Shown here: positions 1 to 5,945 of the stretch, piece after piece | How the letters are laid out: every line of letters starts with the position of its first letter | How positions within the stretch are numbered: position 1 is the first letter of the stretch | Source of the DNA: CAADGL01 sp964643885 | GTDB taxonomy: Bacteria > Planctomycetota > Phycisphaerae > UBA1845 > Fen-1342 | NCBI GenBank assembly: GCA_964643885.1 | Contig: CAZXUI010000109.1 | Span: forward strand, 1-8,519 | Length of the DNA stretch: 8,519 bases | Reading direction: 5' to 3' | Translations under genes and position numbers: made by a program | The notes under the pieces: model-generated | What the model was told of the DNA's origin: nothing | The model's input: only the letters and a program-made list of their open reading frames with translations | The model's database searches: none

Positions 1-616
1 CGACCGCCAGAACCCGCCCGTAGGGGTCGTAGACGTACTGCTCGAGCAGCAGCCCGGCCGGCACGCCGCCCCCGCCGCCGCTGAAGTTGCCCAGGTTGTC
101 CAGCCGCCAGGTCGTGTCGCGCAGCGGCTCGGGCACCTGCCCGGCCGCATCCAGCTCGCCCAGCCGCGCCTCGACCAGCCGCTGAAGCTCGTCGTAGACG
201 TATTCATAGGAGCGCTGCTCGGGAAGCGGCGCGGCCCACTGCTGCACGTCCGCGAAGATGCGGTTGCCGGCCAGGTCGTAGCCGTACTGGTAGCGGTGGA
301 CCGTCTGGCCGCTGTGGAGGTAGTGCAGGTCGCGCACCCGGCCGAAGCGGTCCAGCCCGCCGTAGCCGTCCTGCGTGGCGAAGCTCTGCGACACGCCGCA
401 GCCGAACGCCTGTGCCACACGCTGCGAGACGCCGGCATGCACGTACGCGGCAAGCTGGCCGAGGCCGGTGCTGCTGATCGAGGTGACGCGGCTGCGCTGG
501 CTATCATCTTCCCCTTCGATACGAAGTGCGGCCGGGATACTGCTCTCTGAAACGCCTGAGACCAGAAGCACGAGGATGGAAGCCGTATAGGCACAGCGAA
601 CTCTGTCGGTCAGCAT
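1..616 (-). CDS. RHS/YD-repeat protein core, 3' end outside window
   Basis: Reading leftward, an open frame of 205 codons runs from an ATG at 616 off the left edge. It carries RHS/YD repeats: YQYGYDLAGNRI (about residues 109-120), YEYVYDELQRLVEA (138-151) and EQYVYDPYGRVLAV (192-205), plus a GLDRFGRVRDLHY stretch (87-99). RHS proteins form a shell that carries a variable toxic C-terminus; the sequence stops about where the hyperconserved core and toxin domain would follow, so the toxin type is not visible. Upstream in frame is only the stop of the preceding immunity-like gene (635-637). A GTG at 634 directly abutting that stop is an alternative start; neither start has a clear ribosome binding site. 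Residues 12-22 are hydrophobic and look like a weak signal peptide, but this may be accidental, because residues 26-100 already read as internal RHS core. It lacks any N-terminal delivery domain, so I infer a displaced core copy rather than a full-length rhs gene. Confidence 0.85.
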   Translation of the reverse strand, partial: MLTDRVRCAYTASILVLLVSGVSESSIPAALRIEGEDDSQRSRVTSISSTGLGQLAAYVHAGVSQRVAQAFGCGVSQSFATQDGYGGLDRFGRVRDLHYLHSGQTVHRYQYGYDLAGNRIFADVQQWAAPLPEQRSYEYVYDELQRLVEARLGELDAAGQVPEPLRDTTWRLDNLGNFSGGGGGVPAGLLLEQYVYDPYGRVLAV

Positions 617-634
617 CCGATTCGAGTAATTCAC

Positions 635-1519
635 TCACGCAATTCGTACGGGCGCAAAGTGAGCATGCTTCACCTTCAGCCTGCGGAAGATGTCGAAGAC
701 GCCAGGCTTGATCAAGATTGCTGGCGCGGCGAAGCGGCTGCGACTGAAGTTTTCACGGTCGATTCCTGACACACCGAAACACTCCCAGGTCTGAACGACA
801 TCGGGCAACGAGTCGAGAAGGACATCGGTCGAATTGTATATAATCTCCATCGGCTCCTTCACGGTGTGATAATGACCGTCGCGCTGACATACCGGGCACG
901 GAGGAGGTTTCTCCGATCGAGTTATCCCCTTCGTGTTCCCGCCCATTTGCGGCATTGTGGAACGCGGGATCATCTGCCACCATGGCAACGGAAAATAATC
1001 CCGAGAAGATTGGACTTGACGCAGTTCAAGCCCCGTAGTCTCCGCCCGACGCAGCCCGTCGGCGAGTGCCTCGGCGACGAAAACCTCTGTGCTCGAGTAA
1101 CAGATCATTCCGGACTTTGGAAACGACTTGGCCGGCGCATAGAACGGCGACGTCTGGACCGCGCCACTTCCACACTGGGGACATGCGTTTGAGAGGTCGT
1201 AGGTCGTACCGTGGCTCGGACCGTACGGATCGATCTCTTTCCGGTTTACACCCAATACAAGCAACGGAAACGACCGCAGTTCTGCGTCCGAGTAGATGTG
1301 CTCGATGCGTTCAGACCATTTGATTCCCTCAGCTCGCAACGTGTCGCGAAGCAAATCCAATTGCGGATCGCCGGCATCAAAAACACGTCCATACAACCCG
1401 CAGAGCAAGTCGTCGACTCCCGCCAATCCTTGTTCAACGCCTATCTTCTCGAGCAAGCGCCGCACATACTGGTACCTTGCGCGCCCCTCATTGAACGATA
1501 GGTAGATCTGCTGCTTCAT
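635..1519 (-). CDS. Paired-CXXC protein, putative immunity protein for the adjacent toxin
   Basis: This is a 294-residue soluble protein with no signal peptide or membrane segment. Two CPxC knuckles are visible: CPQCG at residues 113-117 and CPVCQRDGHYH at 208-218, the latter with histidines 216 and 218. A zinc-ribbon-like metal site formed from the two halves is likely. The start is fixed by context: the ATG at 1519 overlaps the stop of the upstream toxin tail as ATGA (1516-1519), the usual sign of translational coupling. In-frame starts further upstream (ATG at 1549, TTG at 1588) would run into the toxin gene. The paired CXXCG architecture and position directly after a toxin tail recall the Myxococcus SitI6-type double-CXXCG immunity proteins. 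That likeness rests on remembered family features, not a search. An RHS core follows directly downstream. Base composition is less GC-rich than the flanking genes, as is common in horizontally moving toxin/immunity cassettes. A zinc-ribbon protein of other function remains possible. Confidence 0.7.
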   Translation of the reverse strand: MKQQIYLSFNEGRARYQYVRRLLEKIGVEQGLAGVDDLLCGLYGRVFDAGDPQLDLLRDTLRAEGIKWSERIEHIYSDAELRSFPLLVLGVNRKEIDPYGPSHGTTYDLSNACPQCGSGAVQTSPFYAPAKSFPKSGMICYSSTEVFVAEALADGLRRAETTGLELRQVQSSRDYFPLPWWQMIPRSTMPQMGGNTKGITRSEKPPPCPVCQRDGHYHTVKEPMEIIYNSTDVLLDSLPDVVQTWECFGVSGIDRENFSRSRFAAPAILIKPGVFDIFRRLKVKHAHFAPVRIA

Positions 1520-1782
1520 CGGAAGTACCGTTCTATCTGTTGCAGCCATACAGGATAAGCACGGTAGACCTCCTGATACACGGGCCAAAGCTCGCGCGAC
1601 TCATACCTGGCACCCGTGGACAGCCGTGATCCCATCGCTCTTGTTGTACGCGTATGCTCTTGCCGTGGCAAGATCACAGCGGGTATCGCGTCCGTATCGA
1701 GTCTCCAAGTGACCTGCTCCCCAGACCTTGATCCAGTCTCGATGAGACTCTCTACTGCCTGCCCGGCAGGCGAGGAGGCTGC
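1516..1782 (-). pseudogene. 5'-truncated C-terminal tail of a polymorphic toxin
   Basis: An open frame of 88 codons without a credible start ends at TGA 1518-1516. It is bounded upstream by an in-frame TAA (1785-1783) lying in the start of an IS3 OrfA fragment on the other strand. The product reads coherently: VTWRLDTDAIPAVILPRQEH (residues 24-43), then SRELWPVYQEVYRAYPVWL (62-80) and QQIERYF to the end. The pattern of an IPAVxLxRxxH motif followed by a helical YxxVYRxYPxWL tail resembles C-terminal toxin domains of RHS/Sit-type polymorphic toxins, where such a histidine could be catalytic. This is family memory and inference. The stop overlaps the start of the putative immunity gene by ATGA, the classic toxin-immunity coupling. 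The N-terminal part appears to have been lost at the IS junction; the exact breakpoint lies somewhere around 1740-1782. It is probably inactive unless an internal codon is used. Confidence 0.6.
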
Positions 1783-1784
1783 TT

Positions 1785-1952
1785 ATGAAGCGGACCCGTC
1801 ACAGTCCGGACCAGATCATCGCCAAGCTGCGTGAGGCCGATGCGCTGCTGGCGACGGGTGCGAGCATCGGCCAGGTTTGCCAGCGGATCGGCGTCAGCGA
1901 ACAGACGTTTCACCGCTGGCGCAACCAGTACGCAGCACTGGGACAGCCGTGA
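1785..1952 (+). mobile_element. IS3-family transposase OrfA fragment (N-terminal HTH only)
   Basis: The 55-codon frame starts MKRTRHSPDQIIAKLREAD and continues GASIGQVCQRIGVSEQTFHRW (residues 25-45) before ending at TGA 1950-1952. The first 49 residues match the well-known IS3-family OrfA helix-turn-helix (HTH_8 type), with the signature SEQTFHRWRNQY. An intact OrfA continues through a leucine-zipper-like region to roughly 90 residues; here the match stops after RNQY and a short unrelated tail (AALGQP) follows. No OrfB with the DDE catalytic domain is present, so the remnant cannot transpose. An AGGAGG-like ribosome binding site (about 1772-1777) precedes the ATG by 7 bases and presumably belongs to the element. 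The remnant sits exactly where the toxin gene on the other strand is broken, suggesting the insertion or a later deletion destroyed it. No terminal inverted repeats or target duplication could be identified. Confidence 0.88.
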
Positions 1953-2010
1953 AGTTTCCTGTTGCCTGTATCTGCCCGAGCCCGGCTAACCTACGTACCC
2001 GATCACATCC

Positions 2011-2028
2011 CACGCGTCAGTCCGCGTG
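2011..2028. other. Short inverted repeat just past msrBA stop
   Basis: CACGCG (2011-2016) and CGCGTG (2023-2028) form a perfect 6-bp stem around a 6-base loop, 8 bases beyond the stop codon of the leftward Msr fusion gene. There is no run of thymines after it, so it is at best a weak or Rho-assisted 3' end. The rest of 1953-2035 shows nothing recognisable. Confidence 0.25.
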
Positions 2029-2035
2029 AGCTGCC

Positions 2036-3151
2036 CTACCACGGATTCCGCACGTGGCACGCCCGGCCGGTTTTGTCGATGTAATCCTGGTGATACGCCT
2101 CCGCCGGATAGAACACCTTCGCAGCCTCCACCTGCGTGACGATCCTGCGGCCGGCGAAGCGGTCGGAGTTCTGAAGCTCGGCGATGTACGCCTCCGCCTC
2201 CTTCTTCTGCGCCTCGCTCGTGTACCAGATGCCCGAGCGATACTGCGTGCCCACGTCCGGCCCCTGGCGGTTCAGCTCCGTCGGGTTGTGCATGACGAAG
2301 AACGCCTCCAGCAGCCGGCGATAGCTGATCTTCTTCGGGTCGAAGACGACCTTGACCGTCTCGGCGTGGCCGGTGTCCTCGTAGCAGACCTGCTTGTAGC
2401 TCGGGTTCTCGACCCGGCCCTGCATGTAGCCGCTGACCGCGTCGACCACGCCCGGGCCCTGCTGAAAGTAATGCTCGATGCCCCAGAAACACCCGCCGGC
2501 GAAATAGGCCGTCTCCAGCTCGGCCGGGCGGCTCTCGGCCGGCAACTCCTGGCCCTTCTCGTAGAACTTGAGCGAGGCGGAGTTCAGGCAGTGCCGCTCG
2601 CCGGTCGGCTTCGGGCCTTCGTCGAAGACGTGGCCGAGGTGGGCGTCGCAGCGGGCGCAGTTGATCTCCGTGCGGATCATGCCGTGGCTGCGGTCGACCC
2701 GCCGGGCCACATGCTCGGGATCGAACTCGCGGTAAAAGCTCGGCCAGCCCGTGCCCGAGTCGAACTTGTGCTCGCTCGAGAACAGCGGCAGGCCGCAGAC
2801 GACGCACACGTACGTGCCGTCTTTCTTGTTGTCCAGCAGCGTGCCGCAGAACGGCCGCTCCGTGGCCGCGCTCTGCGTGATGCGGTACGCCTCCGGGTCG
2901 AGCTTGCTGGCCAGCTCCTTGACCCGCTCTCGCGGCAGCGGCGTGATGTCGTGGCCCGACTTCGAAAAACGCGGCCTGGTTGTCTCGCCTGTCATACCCT
3001 TCTTCCCGCTGGAGTCATGGCCGGTGGCGGCCGAAACCGATCCGTCCGAGCCGGCGCGACCGCTCTCCTGCGCCGTCGCCGGCCGGCAGCCGCTCAGTGC
3101 AAAGACCGTAAGTGCAGAGAGAACAATAGTTTGCAATAGTCTGAGCCGCAT
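2036..3151 (-). CDS. msrBA: Bifunctional methionine sulfoxide reductase MsrB-MsrA, lipoprotein
   Basis: This 371-residue fusion reduces both R- and S-methionine sulfoxide in proteins. The ATG at 3151 is preferred over an upstream in-frame start at 3220 because GGAGGAG precedes it by about 3-6 bases and it opens a lipoprotein signal: MRLRLLQ, a hydrophobic stretch, then lipobox LSGC with Cys22. The MsrB domain comes first (about 69-199), with two zinc CxxC pairs (Cys116/119 in CVVCG, Cys165/168 in CARCD), GTGWPSF at 134-140, HLGHVFDEG, and catalytic Cys188 in RHCLNSASLKF. Cys102 in ERPFCG is a candidate resolving cysteine. The MsrA domain (about 213-367) has catalytic Cys221 in GGCFWG, then TGHAETV, GTQYRSGIWY and YHQDYI; Cys365 near the C-terminus may be its resolving cysteine. 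The lipid anchor implies work outside the cytoplasmic membrane on oxidised envelope proteins, needing an external electron donor not encoded here. It lies 162 bases downstream of, and codirectional with, the hybrid kinase; cotranscription is possible but unproven. Confidence 0.96.
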   Translation of the reverse strand: MRLRLLQTIVLSALTVFALSGCRPATAQESGRAGSDGSVSAATGHDSSGKKGMTGETTRPRFSKSGHDITPLPRERVKELASKLDPEAYRITQSAATERPFCGTLLDNKKDGTYVCVVCGLPLFSSEHKFDSGTGWPSFYREFDPEHVARRVDRSHGMIRTEINCARCDAHLGHVFDEGPKPTGERHCLNSASLKFYEKGQELPAESRPAELETAYFAGGCFWGIEHYFQQGPGVVDAVSGYMQGRVENPSYKQVCYEDTGHAETVKVVFDPKKISYRRLLEAFFVMHNPTELNRQGPDVGTQYRSGIWYTSEAQKKEAEAYIAELQNSDRFAGRRIVTQVEAAKVFYPAEAYHQDYIDKTGRACHVRNPW

Positions 3152-3313
3152 GCTCTCCTCCGGCCGCCGCGCGTCGTGTAAGAGTGTAACGCGCCCCCAC
3201 CCGCCTGGCGCGCGGGCCACTGTGGTTCGGAAGATGGGATGCCGGGCGTCGCGGCCGGGTTTCGCGGATGCCGGCCGGGATCCGTGCCGGTTTGCGTCCT
3301 TGCCGTTCGGCCG

Positions 3314-5536
3314 TCAGACCTCGACGACCGCCCGGGAGAGCGCGGCGGAGACGGCGATCAGCAGGTCCTCGCTGTGGAAGGGTTTGGCGAGGAAGCCGGC
3401 GAACTGCTTGTGGCCGGAGAGCTCCGCTGGCACATCCGAGGCCTCGAATCCGCTACAGATGATGATGCGCGCCTCCGGCCGGAGGACGGAGAGTCGTTCG
3501 AAGACCTGTGCGCCGCCCATTCCGGGCATGCGCAGATCGAGCAGCACGACTTGGATCTCGCAGCGCGGGTCCGATGCGGCGCGGAGCGCGGCGGCGCCGT
3601 CGGCGGCGAGCGTCACGTGGTGGCCGGCGGTGCGAAGAATGCCGTCGATGATCTGGCGGACGGGCTCCTCGTCGTCGACCACGAGCACGCGGGCGCTGAT
3701 GTCGCGCCGCGGCGGTAGCTTGCGGATGGTCTCGAGGGGGGTGGCGGGCCTCGCGGAGCGCGGCAGGAGAATGCGGAAGGTGCACCCGCAGCGGGCGTGG
3801 TTGTGAAGCTCGATCGCACCGCCGTGGTTGCGGACGATTCCGGCGACGGCCGCGAGACCGAGCCCGCGGCCGAGTCCCTTGGTGGAGAAGAAGGGCTCGA
3901 AGATGCGGGAGCGGACGGAGTCATCGATGCCGGGGCCGGAGTCGCTGACATCGAGGCAGACGTATTCGCCGGGTTCGACGATTTCTCCGGTCTCGCAGCC
4001 GTGCGACTCGGTCAGCGCAAGGTTCGAGGTGCGGATGCCGAGGCTGCCGGACTCGCCCATCGCCTCGCAGGCGTTGACGCAGAGATTGACGATGACCTGC
4101 GTCATCTGCGAGGCATCCGCTTCGACGACGTGCAGGCGTGGATCGCAGGAGACCATGACGCTGACGCGCGGGGGAATCGAGGAACGGATCAGGTCGAGGA
4201 CCTCGGTCACGGTTCGATTGAGGTCGACCGGCCGCGGCTGGTACCGTCCGCCGCGGGCGTAGGCGACGAGTTGTCGAGAGAGCTCGGCCATGCGCTCACT
4301 GGCGTTGACGATGCTGCGCGACATTTTGCGCTGCTCCTCGCTGAGCGGCGTGTCGAGCAGCGCCCCTGCGTTGCCAAGCGTCGCGACGAGCAGGTTGTTG
4401 AAGTCGTGGGCGATTCCGGCGGCGAGCAGCGAGATGGACTCGTCTTTCTGTTTCTGGAGCATCCGAGCGTGGGCGGCTTTTCGCTCCGTGATATCCACGA
4501 CGGCGGCCAGCACGAGCGGCCCTGCGTCGGTCTGAATGGGGTTCAGGCCGATTTCGATTGGAAACTCGGAGCCGTCCTTGCGCTGGCCGAACAGCTCGCG
4601 GCCCTCTCCCAGGTGGCGGACGCTCGGGTCGGCGAAGAAGCCGGCCCGGTGGGCGGGGTGGCCGGCGCGGTAGCGCTGCGGGACCAGCATCTCCACCTTC
4701 TGGCCGACGAGCTCGTCGCGGGAGTATCCGAAGAGCGATTCGGTCTGGCGGTTGACGAGCAGGATGGTGCCGGAGGCGTCGGTCATGATCATCGCGCTGG
4801 GCGAGGATTCGACGGCGAGGCGGAAGCGGGCTTCGGCCTCGCGGCGCTGCTCGATTTCGCGCTTCAGCTCGTCGTTGAGGCGGGCGACACCGGGCAGCGC
4901 GAGAGCACGGGGGAGAATCGGCACCAGCACGGCGACCGTGGCCAGCGAGACGATGGCCGTGACCAGCTTGACGACGCCCATGAAGCGGTAGGCCGGCCAC
5001 CAGAACATGGCGGCTTCGAGCAGGTGCGTCATTCCGCAGAGCAGAATAAAGGCGCCGAAGAGCCAGAAGATCGGCGGGAACGGCACGTCGCGGCGGCGCA
5101 GAATGAAGATGACAAGCAGCGCGGGAATCAGGACGTAGGCTAGCCAGATGCCCATGTCGGAGACGATGTGCAGCCAGCCGTGCTGCGCCGTCCACACGCC
5201 GCAATGCCAGCGCGGCGGAAAGTCGCTCGTGTCGAAGAGCGAACGCAGCGCACCGGCGGGCCCCGCAGGTGCGGCAGACGCGGCGGAAATCACGCTCAGC
5301 GGACAACACTCCGGGGCGCGGCCCAGGCTGTCAGCCTGGCCCACGGCGACAGCCGCCGTCGCGCGAGTGGCCGGCACGAATGCGGCGACAAGCGCCGCGA
5401 CCCCCAGCGAGCGGAGCACGTGCAGCGGAACCAGCGGCGCTCGCCTATGGCACCCACGGGCGATCTCGTCTGGGCCGCGCAGGGCGGACCGCGCCCCCGT
5501 TGGTTTCGCTTGTCGGGCACGGATTGGAATGAACAT
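3314..5536 (-). CDS. Hybrid histidine kinase with ETR1-type ethylene-binding membrane domain
   Basis: This is a 740-residue membrane sensor. In order: an N-terminal hydrophobic segment (about 40-60, signal peptide or extra helix); a poorly conserved linker; three membrane helices (about 127-149, 156-177, 186-209); a coiled coil (219-243); a PAS domain (235-351); HisKA with phospho-acceptor His377 in AHDFNN; HATPase_c (473-595; N-box Asn488, G1 DSGPGID, F-box IFEPFFSTK, G2 GLGRGLGL); and a C-terminal receiver (615-733) with DD at 621-622, phospho-acceptor Asp667, Ser695 and Lys718. The three helices match the ETR1 ethylene-binding fold: SDMGIWLAYVLIP and FGAFILLCGMTH preserve the copper ligands (Cys167, His171) and Asp127, Tyr134, Pro138. 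Ethylene sensing by Cu(I) is established for ETR1 and a cyanobacterial homologue; for this protein it is inferred. Start choice is uncertain: ATG 5536 is used, GTG 5587 is in frame, neither with a good ribosome site. No DNA-binding output exists, so a partner protein must act downstream. Sensor details are in the findings. Confidence 0.95.
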   Translation of the reverse strand: MFIPIRARQAKPTGARSALRGPDEIARGCHRRAPLVPLHVLRSLGVAALVAAFVPATRATAAVAVGQADSLGRAPECCPLSVISAASAAPAGPAGALRSLFDTSDFPPRWHCGVWTAQHGWLHIVSDMGIWLAYVLIPALLVIFILRRRDVPFPPIFWLFGAFILLCGMTHLLEAAMFWWPAYRFMGVVKLVTAIVSLATVAVLVPILPRALALPGVARLNDELKREIEQRREAEARFRLAVESSPSAMIMTDASGTILLVNRQTESLFGYSRDELVGQKVEMLVPQRYRAGHPAHRAGFFADPSVRHLGEGRELFGQRKDGSEFPIEIGLNPIQTDAGPLVLAAVVDITERKAAHARMLQKQKDESISLLAAGIAHDFNNLLVATLGNAGALLDTPLSEEQRKMSRSIVNASERMAELSRQLVAYARGGRYQPRPVDLNRTVTEVLDLIRSSIPPRVSVMVSCDPRLHVVEADASQMTQVIVNLCVNACEAMGESGSLGIRTSNLALTESHGCETGEIVEPGEYVCLDVSDSGPGIDDSVRSRIFEPFFSTKGLGRGLGLAAVAGIVRNHGGAIELHNHARCGCTFRILLPRSARPATPLETIRKLPPRRDISARVLVVDDEEPVRQIIDGILRTAGHHVTLAADGAAALRAASDPRCEIQVVLLDLRMPGMGGAQVFERLSVLRPEARIIICSGFEASDVPAELSGHKQFAGFLAKPFHSEDLLIAVSAALSRAVVEV
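5320..5342. repeat. Near-perfect palindrome inside kinase N-terminal linker
   Basis: CCAGGCTG (5323-5330) and CAGCCTGG (5332-5339) are exact reverse complements around a single T. Two further pairs (5320-5321 with 5341-5342) lie beyond one mismatch. It falls in the low-conservation linker of the sensor kinase, between the N-terminal hydrophobic segment and the ETR-type helices, and encodes GQADSLG. It looks like a REP/palindromic repeat unit; only one copy is present in this window. Confidence 0.5.
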
Positions 5537-5945
5537 GGTGCGATTCCAGCCTGCACCCGTTGCGCCCCCGTTCCGGTACGACCACACGAGGACCCACCCT
5601 GGCGACTCGATACAGGCACTATCGTCACGAATTGCGCGATTTATTCAGGATCGCGTGGGGCTCGATGGCAGCTTTTGCGCGAACCGACCTCGATCGGCGC
5701 AGGATCGTTCCCTGCCGAACACGCGCACGGCCGGGACGCCGGTTTCGGGCGGCCGGCCTGGAGCCGCGCTTGCGGCCGGGGCCGGTGGTATGATCGTCGT
5801 CGGTCTCGGGCAGCACCGATTCTCGAATCCGGCCGGAATGGGGCGTGAACCTGGCCGGTGACAGGTCGCCAGTGATCCGGGCGCGGAGTCCAGCTTGAGG
5901 GGGTGTTTTCGAGCCGCACGAAGGGCGGCCGAAGGGAGGCTCACC
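5537..5945. other. Divergent intergenic region, 409 bases
   Basis: This region lies between the start of the leftward sensor kinase and the start of the rightward TPR gene and should hold both promoters. No coding frame with convincing composition, no RNA gene and no clear operator was found. The part nearest the kinase (5537-5587) would be coding if the kinase starts at GTG 5587. The only promoter-like element I would name is the extended -10 at 5786-5794. Confidence 0.5.
5786..5794 (+). promoter_or_regulatory. Candidate extended -10 promoter element for the TPR gene
   Basis: TGGTATGAT matches an extended -10 (TGn followed by TATGAT, one base off TATAAT) about 150 bases before the TPR start. 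No -35 hexamer at 16-18 bases is visible; TTGCGG at 5770-5775 is too close at 13 bases. Extended -10 promoters can work without a -35. Tentative. Confidence 0.25.

Noticed and set aside
1610..1740. A second minus-strand frame across the toxin tail reads ARAYAYNKSDGITAV, which resembles a YD repeat.
   Set aside because: It ends at a TGA without linkage to the next gene, while the competing frame runs to the ATGA overlap with the immunity gene and reads as a coherent protein tail. Both cannot be coding; the latter is better supported.
1758..1770. CCTGCC-C-GGCAGG palindrome near the IS3 fragment as an IS terminal repeat or attachment site.
   Set aside because: Only 6-bp arms, no partner copy at the other side of the fragment and no recognisable IS3 terminal sequence.
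3183..3188. TACACT on the minus strand about 32 bases upstream of the Msr start as a -10 element.
   Set aside because: No matching -35 at the right distance; the hexamer alone is too common to call a promoter.
1986..3220. Long open frames on both strands overlapping the Msr gene (for example plus-strand 2054-3139).
   Set aside because: They are shadows created by high GC content; only the minus frame from 3151 shows family motifs.
3260..3313. GC-rich inverted repeats after the kinase stop as a terminator.
   Set aside because: Stems of only 4-5 bp, no T tract, and such pairings are expected by chance in this composition.
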